A stretch of 64,000 nt of DNA from Hoeflea_A sp965216535 (lineage in GTDB: Bacteria; Pseudomonadota; Alphaproteobacteria; Rhizobiales; Rhizobiaceae), in NCBI GenBank assembly GCA_965216535.1, contig OZ244175.1, forward strand, positions 496,001-560,000, given 5' to 3'. The number at the start of each line of letters is the position of its first letter. Within the stretch, counting starts at the first letter, position 1. The position numbers were made by a program, and so were the translations under genes. The notes below the pieces were generated by a model. The model was not told the origin of the DNA. It saw only the letters and a list, made by a program, of their open reading frames with translations, and made no database searches. Below are positions 1-7,604 of the stretch, one piece after another.

Positions 1-494
1 AGATGGACGAGGCGACGGCGCTGATTGTCGCGGTCCTGACCGCCGGCAAACCGCTTTTGATATGCGGCAATGGCGGTTCGGCGGCTGACGCCCTGCACAT
101 TGCCGGCGAGCTGGTCGGTCGCTATCTGCGCGAACGCGAGGGCTACAATGTCATCGCTCTGCCGGCCGATGCGGCCACGATGACGGCGTGGAGCAACGAC
201 TACGGGTTCGACGGCGTCTATGCCCGCCAGGTTCAGGCCTATGGCGGCAATGGCGGTGTATTGCTTGCACTGTCGACGAGCGGCAATTCCAAGAACGTGG
301 TGGCGGCTGCCGACAAGGCGCATGCAATGGGGCTGAAAGTGATCGGCATGACCGGCCGCACCGGTGGGGTGCTGGCGCCCTTCTGCGATGTGCTGTTCAA
401 CGTGCCGGCCGATGACACGCCGTTGATACAGCAGGGGCACGAATGCCTCTATCACTACCTTTGCGAAATGGTGGAGGAACGGCTTGCCGGCTAG
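1..494 (+). CDS. gmhA: Sedoheptulose-7-phosphate isomerase, 5' end outside window
   Basis: SIS-family isomerase that makes D-glycero-D-manno-heptose 7-phosphate for ADP-heptose and the lipopolysaccharide core, in the cytoplasm. The 163 residues visible from the ATG at 3 hold the phosphosugar loop GNGGSAADA (about residues 22-30), a second Ser-rich loop STSGNS, and the C-terminal GHECLYHYLCEMVE helix with the expected catalytic Glu/His region. Family members are about 190 residues with one more N-terminal helix, so the true start probably lies before the window. The TAG stop (492-494) falls inside the left arm of the inverted repeat 491-669. The following gene is gmhB on the same strand, which supports the assignment. 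Confidence 0.88.
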   Translation, partial: MDEATALIVAVLTAGKPLLICGNGGSAADALHIAGELVGRYLREREGYNVIALPADAATMTAWSNDYGFDGVYARQVQAYGGNGGVLLALSTSGNSKNVVAAADKAHAMGLKVIGMTGRTGGVLAPFCDVLFNVPADDTPLIQQGHECLYHYLCEMVEERLAG

Positions 495-669
495 CCCGCA
501 TTTCTCCCACTCTCTGTGGTCTGCCGGCCCGAAGGGTTGCCTTTCGGCGGACATCTACGGTCCCATGCGCCTCAACCGTATGGCCCGATACGCTTTTCGT
601 CGCCTGGAACCGTATCTGCCTCGCCGAAATGCAACGCAGACGACAGAGAGTGGGAGAAATGCGGGCTAG
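491..669. repeat. Palindromic element across the gmhA/gmhB junction, MITE-like
   Basis: A perfect 27-bp inverted repeat (491-517 against 643-669) begins and ends with CTAG. Weaker complementarity continues inward with one 11-base offset, so much of the 179 bp could fold into one long hairpin. The left arm contains the gmhA stop codon and the right arm the preferred gmhB start codon. Termini of C-TA-G are what a TA target duplication at a CTAG site would leave, the preference known for IS630-type elements. No transposase gene is present. The element identity is inference; the repeat itself is directly visible. Confidence 0.7.
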
Positions 670-1282
670 GTTTGACGGTCTGGAAGAGGCCGGGCTCTGG
701 GTCCGGCACAACGGTCCCGAGGGTGCGTTCGCCGGCCGGCCGGCCCTGTTTCTCGACCGCGATGGCGTGATCAACGAGGACACCGGATATCCACGCTCAC
801 CGGATGAGATTGTTCTGATCGAGAGGGTTGTCCCGCTGATCCGCGAGGCCAACCGGCAGGACATGCCGGTGATTGTCGTTTCCAACCAATCGGGTGTTGG
901 TCGAGGTTACATGGGCTGGGACGAGTACGTGGCGGTGACCGACCATATCGAGGCTCAGCTGGCGGCTCGGCAAGCGAAACTCGACTGTCTGCTTGCCTGC
1001 GCGTATCACCGCGATGCCGAACCGCCCTATGCGGTCGATGATCACCCGATGCGCAAGCCCAATCCCGGGATGCTGCTGCGCGGCGTGGCACTCACGGGTG
1101 CTGACGCCAGAGATTCCATGATCGTCGGTGACAAGGCGAGTGACATGGAAGCCGGGCAACGGGCCGGCCTGTTGACCGGTTGGTTTGTTGGATCGGAGGC
1201 CGAGGCACGGTCGGCAGCCAACTCGGGATTCCCGGTTCGGGTTTTGCCGGACGATCCGGTCGATGTTCTGGCCGGCCGCTGA
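659..1282 (+). CDS. gmhB: HAD-family D-glycero-D-manno-heptose-bisphosphate phosphatase, GmhB-like
   Basis: HAD hydrolase expected to remove the 7-phosphate from heptose 1,7-bisphosphate in ADP-heptose synthesis. Of 207 residues, 33-39 read DRDGVIN (HAD motif I, nucleophile Asp33, acid/base Asp35), 75-79 read SNQSG (motif II), and KPNPGM carries the motif III Lys. The start at 659 is chosen because GGGAG precedes it closely; ATG 629 and 443 are open in frame but lack a ribosome site. E. coli GmhB has a zinc loop of form CxH...CxC; here one Cys and the His remain (CAYHRD) but the paired Cys is replaced by DDH, so zinc binding is doubtful. A histidinol-phosphatase-like role is less likely given gmhA upstream. 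Confidence 0.82.
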   Translation: MRARFDGLEEAGLWVRHNGPEGAFAGRPALFLDRDGVINEDTGYPRSPDEIVLIERVVPLIREANRQDMPVIVVSNQSGVGRGYMGWDEYVAVTDHIEAQLAARQAKLDCLLACAYHRDAEPPYAVDDHPMRKPNPGMLLRGVALTGADARDSMIVGDKASDMEAGQRAGLLTGWFVGSEAEARSAANSGFPVRVLPDDPVDVLAGR

Positions 1283-1349
1283 GGACGCTCGGGCGCAAGC
1301 GGTCAACACTTCAAATGCAGCAACCTGGCTGCCGAAAGGATGATGTCAC

Positions 1350-2048
1350 ATGATCAAGGAACCACCCGCACTCACCGTGAAAAGCAACCGGCGCCGTCCA
1401 TCCGATGCGCAGATCGCGGCCTTCCAGGGCACGCCGACCGGTTTCGTCGTCGATGCCCTTTTCGGCGACGGGGCGCTTGCCTCGGACATCAAGCCAATCG
1501 GCGAGGGCCGGGACATTGACTGCGTGGCGGCGGGGCCGGCTCTCACGGCCGAATGCGGACCGGCGGATATCCTGGCGACCATGGCGGCCCTGAACTTCGT
1601 TCAGCCCGGCGACATTCTTGTGTCGTCCGTCGGCGGCCACCAGGGCTGCGCCGCGGCCGGCGACCGTGCGATGGGCATGCTGAAGAACTGCGGCGCTGCC
1701 GGTTTTGTGACTGACGGACCGATGCGCGATTATGCCGGCCTCGTTGATGTCGGTTTGCCGGTCTGGTGCAGCGGCCTCAATCCCGGGTCGCCGTTTACGC
1801 TCGGGCCCGCCAAGGTCGGACTGCCGTTGCAGCTCGGCGGCCAGCAGGTCGAAACCGGCGACATGATCGTCGCCGACCGCGACGGTGTTGTGGTGGTGCC
1901 CTTCGACCGCATAGACGAGGTTATCGAAAGGTTGGAAACCATCCGGGCTCTCGAAACTGAACTGGACGGTAAAGTCGCCGAGGGCCTGCGCGTTCCGCAG
2001 TCCATCCTGGATCTGTTGGAGAGCGACGCGGTGGTCTTTGTGGATTGA
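1350..2048 (+). CDS. RraA-like family protein (possible HMG aldolase/oxaloacetate decarboxylase)
   Basis: 232-residue member of the RraA/4-hydroxy-4-methyl-2-oxoglutarate aldolase family. The core signature GAAGFVTDGPMRD is at residues 115-127; in catalytic members the Arg and Asp of this loop (here Arg126, Asp127) bind substrate and the divalent metal. GDxxVADRDGVVVVP near residue 180 is also typical. The family includes class II aldolases, decarboxylases and the RNase E inhibitor RraA; sequence alone does not separate these, but retention of the RD pair favours an enzyme. It stands alone, 67 bp after gmhB and tail-to-tail with the NUDIX gene, so there is no pathway context. Confidence 0.8.
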   Translation: MIKEPPALTVKSNRRRPSDAQIAAFQGTPTGFVVDALFGDGALASDIKPIGEGRDIDCVAAGPALTAECGPADILATMAALNFVQPGDILVSSVGGHQGCAAAGDRAMGMLKNCGAAGFVTDGPMRDYAGLVDVGLPVWCSGLNPGSPFTLGPAKVGLPLQLGGQQVETGDMIVADRDGVVVVPFDRIDEVIERLETIRALETELDGKVAEGLRVPQSILDLLESDAVVFVD

Positions 2049-2091
2049 CGGGATTGGCCGATGCCGCAGGGTACCGGTGTCGTGGTCATGA

Positions 2092-2763
2092 TCAGCGAAT
2101 GATCTCGATGTCAGTCGCCGGCCGTCTGAGGCGGTAGAGCATTGCGGGTCGGTGTGCGCCTTCAGCCTTTTTGTTCCCGGTCTCCTCGAGGGCGTCGAGT
2201 GACAGCAGCCATTTGCGGAAATTGCGTTTGTCGCGCGGGCGCCCGGAAATTGTCTCGTAAAGCGCCTGCACTGCGGTGAGTGTGAATTCACTGGGCATGA
2301 ACTTCAGGCCGATGGTGGAATATTCCAGCTTCGCGGTCAGTCGATCGCGCGCTGCCTGCAGGATATCGCCGTGGTCGAAGGCGAGATCCGGGAGAGAGGC
2401 GATGGCGTGCCAGCGTGCCTCATGCGCGTCCGTTCCTGCTTTCGGCACCAGACGGTCCGCCGGAACCAGAGCGAAATAGGCAACGGTGATCACTCGCTCC
2501 CGCGGGTCTCGATGCGGCGCGCCGAAGGTGTAGAGCTGTTCAAGGTAGATGCCTTCGAGTCCGGTTTCTTCCTGCAGTTCGCGCCGCGCGCATGCGTCCA
2601 GGCTCTCGTCGATCTCGACAAACCCGCCTGGAAGAGCCCAGGCGCCTTTGTAGGGATCTAGGCCGCGCCGAATGAGCAGCACTTGCAGGGCGTTTTCCAA
2701 GACAGTGAACAGGACGATATCAGTCGTCACCGCCGGGTGCGGATAGTCGTAGGTATATGTCAT
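2092..2763 (-). CDS. nrtR: NrtR-type NUDIX transcriptional regulator
   Basis: 223-residue protein with an N-terminal NUDIX domain (about 10-150) and a C-terminal winged helix (about 155-223), the layout of NrtR repressors of NAD metabolism, which sense ADP-ribose-type ligands. The NUDIX box at residues 46-69 is intact, including the REL-x-EE-x-G core, so hydrolase activity may be retained, unlike many pure NrtR regulators. The C-terminal stretch with SEFTLTAVQALYE and DKRNFRKWLLSL matches the NrtR DNA-binding half. It is transcribed away from an SPFH/NAD-kinase-like pair; the shared upstream region holds GTGT/ACAC palindromes. Target control of those genes is inference from the arrangement. 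Confidence 0.83.
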   Translation of the reverse strand: MTYTYDYPHPAVTTDIVLFTVLENALQVLLIRRGLDPYKGAWALPGGFVEIDESLDACARRELQEETGLEGIYLEQLYTFGAPHRDPRERVITVAYFALVPADRLVPKAGTDAHEARWHAIASLPDLAFDHGDILQAARDRLTAKLEYSTIGLKFMPSEFTLTAVQALYETISGRPRDKRNFRKWLLSLDALEETGNKKAEGAHRPAMLYRLRRPATDIEIIR

Positions 2764-2773
2764 CTCAGTTCGT

Positions 2774-2800
2774 GTGTTGACAACACTAACTAGTTTGTGT
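2774..2800. promoter_or_regulatory. Candidate NrtR operator region: two overlapping palindromes
   Basis: Between the divergent nrtR and SPFH genes lie a perfect 13-bp odd palindrome GTGTTGACAACAC (2774-2786) and an overlapping 18-bp near-palindrome ACACTAACTAGTTTGTGT (2783-2800; one mismatched pair). A further TGTG-N7-CACA pair follows at about 2796-2810. The location in a 130-bp divergent promoter region fits autoregulation plus control of the SPFH/NADK-like pair. I have not matched it to a published NrtR consensus. Confidence 0.5.
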
Positions 2801-2896
2801 ACTTCTCACACTATCACTTGGGGAAGATTGATATCAAGCCTGTTTCGGACGAGCCGGAATTGGCAATGATCCCCCTTGCGCAAAAGGAGCAGCTCC

Positions 2897-3889
2897 ATGG
2901 TGCAGATCATCCGATATCCCGTTGTTCGACAGTTGCGGGCAGACGCCTCGTCGCACATCCAGTATTTCCGCAAAGGGACGCTGAAACTGTCGGGACGGGG
3001 ACTCGCCTTCTGGTTCCGGCCGGACGGGGCGTCCATCGCCGAGATCCCCATGGACGATCGGCAATTGAGTTTCCTGATCAAGGGTCAGTCTGCCGACTTT
3101 CAGAACCTGGCCGTCCAGGGCACGGCGATCTGGCGGGTGACGGACCCGGTCGTTCTCGGCGAACGGGTCGATTTCACCGTCGATCTCTATACCGGCTTGC
3201 ACAATTCAGAACCAATCGACCAGATCAACAATGTGCTGGTTGGTCTGTTGCAGCAATTCACCTACGCCCACCTGAAGGTGCAGGGCGTCAAGGAACTGCT
3301 GGAAGCCGGTGTTGCTCCGCTGCAGGAAACGATCCTGACAGCGTTCGACGGCGATCGGACGCTGCCAGGCATGGGCTTTGAGTTGGTTGGCGTTAGTGTC
3401 TCCAACCTGGCCCCGAGCAGCGAGCTTTCGCGAGCGCTGCAGGCCCCGACCTTCGAAAGCCTGCAGCAGCAGGCCGATGAGGCCACCTTTGCGCGTCGTG
3501 CTTTGGCGGTGGAAAAGGAAAGAGCCATCGCCGAAAACGAGCTGAACAACCAGATCGAATTGGCCAGCCGGCAAAAGGAACTGATCGCGCGAGAAGACGC
3601 GAATGCTCGGTCGAAAGCCGAGGCTGAAGCGGCGGCGCGCAAAATCAACAGTGATGGAGAAGCCGAACGTATTCGTGTCGTTGACCAGGCGAAAGCGGAT
3701 ATGGAACGCGCTCGTATTGACGTCTACCGAAACCTGCCACCGGCGATGTTGCTAGCGATGGCGGCTCAGGAGTTTGCCACCAAAGTCGATCGCATCGACA
3801 ATCTGACCGTGACGCCTGATATGCTGGCCGGTCTGGCCAGCCAGATGCAACGGTTTGCCGGCGGGAACCGTGAGGAAGCATCACAATGA
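2897..3889 (+). CDS. SPFH (band 7/stomatin-like) domain protein
   Basis: 330-residue SPFH protein. The N-terminal two-thirds (about 15-190) is the SPFH fold; residues about 190-275 form a charged, Ala/Glu/Arg-rich coiled coil typical of flotillin/prohibitin oligomers. No membrane helix or signal peptide is visible at the N-terminus, so it is either soluble or peripherally attached. ATG 2897 is chosen because AAAGGAG lies 8 bases upstream; ATG 2876 has no such site. It ends in an ATGA overlap with the NAD-kinase-like gene, so the two are translationally coupled, and it is divergent from an NrtR-type regulator. Its role is unknown; SPFH proteins generally scaffold membrane or stress complexes. 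Confidence 0.8.
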   Translation: MVQIIRYPVVRQLRADASSHIQYFRKGTLKLSGRGLAFWFRPDGASIAEIPMDDRQLSFLIKGQSADFQNLAVQGTAIWRVTDPVVLGERVDFTVDLYTGLHNSEPIDQINNVLVGLLQQFTYAHLKVQGVKELLEAGVAPLQETILTAFDGDRTLPGMGFELVGVSVSNLAPSSELSRALQAPTFESLQQQADEATFARRALAVEKERAIAENELNNQIELASRQKELIAREDANARSKAEAEAAARKINSDGEAERIRVVDQAKADMERARIDVYRNLPPAMLLAMAAQEFATKVDRIDNLTVTPDMLAGLASQMQRFAGGNREEASQ

Positions 3890-4785
3890 GCAGCCTCGAG
3901 CCGCGGGCGGTCTTGGTAACCCGGCAACCGGATTATGACCGCCTGTTGGCCGCCCATGCGACGAAGGGACAGGCAGAGTTTTTTCTTCATCAGCGCGGAC
4001 AGTCAATGAAAAGCGTAGCCGCCCACAAGGATCGGCAAACGGCCGCGGTTGCGGCAGCCAGACGCGCCATCCCTGACGAATGGCGCATCGCGGAGGTTTT
4101 GCGGGATGACCTCGACCGCTTTCTGTATTCCGACGGCGATATCGTGATCGCCATCGGCCAGGACGGTCTGGTGGCCAATCTGGCAAAGTACCTCACGGGC
4201 CAACCGGTGATCGGCATCACTCCGGATCCAGAGGAGACCGAGGGCGTGTTGACGCCGTTGACTGTCGACCTGTTGCCAAGGCTTCTGCCGAAAACGGCCG
4301 CTGGCGATATCAACTTGCAGCGGCGGACCATGGTGCAAGCACAACTTGATGACGGCCAGAACCTGACAGCACTCAACGAACTGTTTATCGGACACTGCTC
4401 CCACCAGTCCGCACGCTATGTCATCCAGTTTGAGACCCAGAAAGAATACCAGTCCTCGTCCGGCGTCATCGTGTCCACCGGAACCGGCCTGACCGGCTGG
4501 GCACGTTCGATCATGACAGCGACACAGCGGCATACTGAGTTTGCGCCGGACGATCCTCGGGCGGCCTATTTCACCCGCGAACCATGGCCGAGCCGAACCA
4601 GCGGGTGCGAATTGGCTTTCGGCGAACTGATGCCCGACAAAGACGTCATCCTGACATCGCGCATGAACGAGGGCGGAGTCATTTTTGCCGATGGCATCGA
4701 GCGCGACTTTCTGCCGTTCAACTGGGGTAGCCTGGTGAGGGTCGGGCTTGCAAAGACGACACTTGATCTGGTGTTGGCTGATTGA
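3886..4785 (+). CDS. Divergent NAD(+)/NADH kinase-like protein
   Basis: 299 residues with the ordered motifs of the NAD kinase fold: GQDG at 91-94 (usually GGDG), NE at 164-165, and VSTGTG at 196-201 (usually STPTG). The first Gly-to-Gln change and the altered TG loop mark it as a divergent paralogue instead of the housekeeping NadK; the substrate may differ. It starts in an ATGA overlap with the SPFH gene and is divergent from an NrtR-type NAD-metabolism regulator, which independently points to NAD(P). A diacylglycerol/sphingosine-kinase-like lipid kinase with the same fold is the main alternative. Confidence 0.7.
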   Translation: MSSLEPRAVLVTRQPDYDRLLAAHATKGQAEFFLHQRGQSMKSVAAHKDRQTAAVAAARRAIPDEWRIAEVLRDDLDRFLYSDGDIVIAIGQDGLVANLAKYLTGQPVIGITPDPEETEGVLTPLTVDLLPRLLPKTAAGDINLQRRTMVQAQLDDGQNLTALNELFIGHCSHQSARYVIQFETQKEYQSSSGVIVSTGTGLTGWARSIMTATQRHTEFAPDDPRAAYFTREPWPSRTSGCELAFGELMPDKDVILTSRMNEGGVIFADGIERDFLPFNWGSLVRVGLAKTTLDLVLAD

Positions 4786-4947
4786 ACCGATCCGCAATCC
4801 TTCGATCTTCGGACGCCGAGCGTCAAATCGTGTGTGTTACCGTCATGCCTTTGTCGACCTCAAAGCTTCTGCTCGCCGGGGCTTTACTGTCCAGCACTTG
4901 ACGCGCAAATTTCGGCGGACCACGCTTGGGGAAACCGGGAGGGCATC

Positions 4948-6096
4948 ATGGGTGGAAATGACCAGTCGCTGACGATCGGGATCGAAGAGGAATATCTGCT
5001 GGTGGATGCGGAGACCCGGGCGCTGGCCGCCCGGCCGCCATCGGAATTCATGGCGAGCTGCAAGAAAATCCTCGGCGAGCGGGTGATGCACGAATTTCTG
5101 CAGAGCCAGGTGGAAATCGGGACCGGTGTCTGCCGCACGGTCGCCGATGCGCGGGCGGAACTGCTGGAGCTGCGGCAGACGATTGCCGCAACCGCTGAGC
5201 GGTTCGACATGCGCATGATCACGGCCTCCACCCATCCCTGGGCGCATTGGCGCGAGCAGGAACCCGTCGACATGGAGCGCTACCGAATACTCGGGGCGGA
5301 AAACCGGACGCTGGCGCGGCGCATGGCGATCTGCGGAATGCATGTGCATGCCGGCATCGAGGACGAAAACCTGCGGGTCGATCTGATGAACCAGGTCAGC
5401 TATTTCATGCCTCATTTGCTGGCGCTGAGCGCGTCCTCGCCCTTCTGGGAGGGGCACGACACGGGACTGAAGGCGTTTCGGCCGATCATCACCGGCGACC
5501 TGCCCCGCTCCGGGTTTCCCGAAGTGTTCGAGAACTGGAACGACTGGACCGACCTGCTGGACGATCTGGCGGCGACCGGCCTGGTGACCGACCCGTCGAA
5601 GATCTGGTGGGATATCCGGCCGTCCTCCCGTCATCCGACTTTGGAACTGCGGATTTGCGATGTCTGCACCTGGCTTGAAGACGGATTGACGATGGCGGCG
5701 CTTTACCAGTGCATCCTCGCCTATCTTTGCCAGCTTCGGGAGAACAACGAGCAGCGCCGCTTCTATCGGCGCATTTTGCTGGCGGAGAACAAGTGGCGGG
5801 CTCAGCGTTACGGTGTCGAGGCCGAAATGGCGGATTTCGGCAAGCGCATCCTGGTGCCCTTTGCCGAACTCATCGATGAGTTGGTCGAGATCCTGCGGCC
5901 TTTCGCCGAGAAGCTGGAATGTGTTGCCGAGATCGAGCACGCGAAGACCATCGCGCGGCGCGGCAGCAGCGCCGATCACCAGCTCCGGATTTACCAGGAG
6001 GCGCTTGCCGGCAATACGACCGACCATGAGGCGCAGGTCGCGGTGGTCGACTGGCTGGTGGAGCAATCGGTGCGCACCGGCGTTCCGGATGCGTGA
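4948..6096 (+). CDS. YbdK-type carboxylate-amine ligase (glutamate-cysteine ligase family 2)
   Basis: 382-residue GCS2-family ligase, which joins an amine to a carboxylate (often Glu gamma-carboxyl) using ATP. The N-terminus GIEEEYLLVD (about residues 11-20) is the metal/ATP-binding signature; CGMHVHAGI, FRPIITGDLPRSGFP and the WWDIRPSSRHPTLELRICD block are the other conserved segments. ATG 4948 is chosen for its GGGAGGG site; the frame is open to 4834 without one. The gene begins the ATP-grasp/esterase neighbourhood but is separated from the next gene by 265 bp with two hairpins, so it may be a separate transcript. Weak gamma-glutamyl-cysteine synthesis is known for YbdK; here the substrate is unknown. 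Confidence 0.85.
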   Translation: MGGNDQSLTIGIEEEYLLVDAETRALAARPPSEFMASCKKILGERVMHEFLQSQVEIGTGVCRTVADARAELLELRQTIAATAERFDMRMITASTHPWAHWREQEPVDMERYRILGAENRTLARRMAICGMHVHAGIEDENLRVDLMNQVSYFMPHLLALSASSPFWEGHDTGLKAFRPIITGDLPRSGFPEVFENWNDWTDLLDDLAATGLVTDPSKIWWDIRPSSRHPTLELRICDVCTWLEDGLTMAALYQCILAYLCQLRENNEQRRFYRRILLAENKWRAQRYGVEAEMADFGKRILVPFAELIDELVEILRPFAEKLECVAEIEHAKTIARRGSSADHQLRIYQEALAGNTTDHEAQVAVVDWLVEQSVRTGVPDA

Positions 6097-6100
6097 CGGC

Positions 6101-6178
6101 CTAGTGTGGTGGATTTGAAGTTCCCAAGATAATTGCAGCGGGCTCTTGTAGGAACTTCAAATCCATAAACCACACTAG
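6101..6178. repeat. Palindromic repeat unit 1 of a doublet, CTAG-bounded
   Basis: Arms 6101-6124 and 6151-6178 pair around a 26-base loop; the right arm carries four extra bases. Both ends are CTAG. The inner core GGATTTGAAGTTCC is related to the core of the second hairpin 16 bp downstream. Located 5 bp after the YbdK-like stop codon, so it could also act in transcript termination or 3' end stability. Confidence 0.7.
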
Positions 6179-6193
6179 AATCATAATCTTGCT

Positions 6194-6265
6194 GGTGTCC
6201 TGATTGAATCTGAAGTTCGATCGGCGTTCGCTGCACAATGTAGCGAACTTCAGATTCAGGACACC
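6194..6265. repeat. Palindromic repeat unit 2 of a doublet
   Basis: Arms 6194-6219 and 6244-6265 pair around a 24-base loop; here the left arm carries the four extra bases. Its arm shares about two-thirds identity with unit 1, including TGAAGTTC next to the loop, so the two are members of one family placed side by side, as REP/BIME-type repeats are. The mirror-image position of the 4-base bulge suggests the units are in opposite orientation. Confidence 0.68.
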
Positions 6266-6361
6266 GGCTGGCCGTTGCATTGCAATCGGTCGGTCGACGC
6301 CATAGATAGGACCCTCGCAAGGATCGAACGGCCACCGACCGAGAAACACCGATCCTGATCC

Positions 6362-7561
6362 ATGTCCACGATCAGACCGATGACCCTTCAGAGCACCCCT
6401 TTTGACGCCCCTGGCGCCGCCTTCGATCCGATGGCGCGGCATCCGCTGCTGCGAGCGTTCCTGGACACCGGACGTACGGATGTTGGGTCGATCGATGCCT
6501 TTGTCTCGGCCGTCAAGGCGCCTCTTGTGGAACCGGGGGCGGTGACCTTCCTCTGGCATGGCGAGGTCGACCGAGTGGACCTGTTGCGCTGGATCCATGG
6601 CGGCGTCGACCGCGATCCGTTCGTGCAACTGCCCGGCCTGCCGCTGTGGACGTTGCGGCTGGCGGTCGAGGATGGCGGCCGCTTCGAATACAAGCTTGGC
6701 GTGACGCGGCATCAGCAGGAAAGCTGGATTCTCGATCCGTTCAACCCGGACCGCGCCGGCGATCCTTTCGGCGAGAATTCGGTCTGCCGGACCTATGGCT
6801 ATACCCGACCGGCATGGAGCCTGCCGCAGGGCGCACCGGTCGGAACGATCGAAACCATCGATATTCCGAGCGCGACGTTCGGCGAGACACGCCGGGAAAA
6901 GATCTATCTGCCGGCCGGTTACGACCCAAAAGAGAGCTATGCGCTGGTCGTCATTCACGACGGTGACGATTTCATGAGCTATGCGGACCTGACCGTTTCG
7001 CTCGACAACCTGATTGCCGCAGGCGACATACCGCCCTTCATCGCTGTGCTGATCCAGACCGGCGACCGCATGGGTGAATATCCGCGCGGGCGACGCCATG
7101 CGCGCTACCTGGTGGATGAATTGCTGCCCGTGGTGGAAGCCGGCTATGCCGTATCGGACGATGCCAGGGATCGGGTGCTGCTGGGCGCAAGCCTCGGTGC
7201 CGTCGCCTCGTTGGCGACAGCGTTCCGCTATCCGGGTGTCTTCAGTGGCCTGGTGCTCAAGTCGGGATCGTTCATTCTCGATCCGGCGATCCTGGCCGGC
7301 CGCGAGAATCCGGTGTTCCACCGGATTGCCCGCCTGGTTCGTGCGTTCCAGCGGGCGCCCGGCCTGCGGGAAACCCGGGCATTCGTTTCCACCGGCGAAC
7401 TGGAAGGACTTGCAGAAGAGAACCGCGCGCTGGCGGAACACTTGCGCGAGAGCGGCGTAGATGTTCTGTTTCAAAGTTCGTGGGATGGCCACCACTGGCA
7501 CAACTGGCGTGACCAGTTGCGCGACGGGTTGATGTGGGTGCTGCGCCGGGACAAAGCCTGA
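6362..7561 (+). CDS. Enterochelin-esterase-like alpha/beta hydrolase
   Basis: 399 residues: an N-terminal beta-sandwich (about 50-150) resembling the CBM48/E-set domain of Fes and IroD, then an esterase-D-type alpha/beta hydrolase. The nucleophile elbow GASLG is at 275-279 (Ser277) and the C-terminal GHHWHNW at 376-382 supplies the His, as in the GHDWxxW motif of the family. No signal peptide, so it acts in the cytoplasm. Fes-type enzymes cut ester-linked siderophores; next to two ATP-grasp ligases and no siderophore synthase, a peptide- or ester-type metabolite is more likely. Followed after 43 bp by the first ATP-grasp gene. The start has only a weak ribosome site. Confidence 0.78.
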   Translation: MSTIRPMTLQSTPFDAPGAAFDPMARHPLLRAFLDTGRTDVGSIDAFVSAVKAPLVEPGAVTFLWHGEVDRVDLLRWIHGGVDRDPFVQLPGLPLWTLRLAVEDGGRFEYKLGVTRHQQESWILDPFNPDRAGDPFGENSVCRTYGYTRPAWSLPQGAPVGTIETIDIPSATFGETRREKIYLPAGYDPKESYALVVIHDGDDFMSYADLTVSLDNLIAAGDIPPFIAVLIQTGDRMGEYPRGRRHARYLVDELLPVVEAGYAVSDDARDRVLLGASLGAVASLATAFRYPGVFSGLVLKSGSFILDPAILAGRENPVFHRIARLVRAFQRAPGLRETRAFVSTGELEGLAEENRALAEHLRESGVDVLFQSSWDGHHWHNWRDQLRDGLMWVLRRDKA

Positions 7562-7604
7562 CCCTGTCCCGGGGACACCCGGGACGCGCTAGGGAGGGCG
7601 AACA

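Noticed and set aside
443..658. Extended GmhB N-terminus and the small ORFs 484-669 and 516-770
   Set aside because: They are translations of the palindromic element; no homology to HAD proteins before residue 25 and no ribosome site.
4843..6066. 407-codon ORF on the minus strand opposite the YbdK-like gene, and similar long antisense ORFs at 7689-9026, 8725-10143, 35232-36545, 38222-39307 and 61792-62937
   Set aside because: They are mirror frames of well-supported genes in GC-rich DNA, with compositions rich in Arg, His, Pro and Gly and no recognisable domain.
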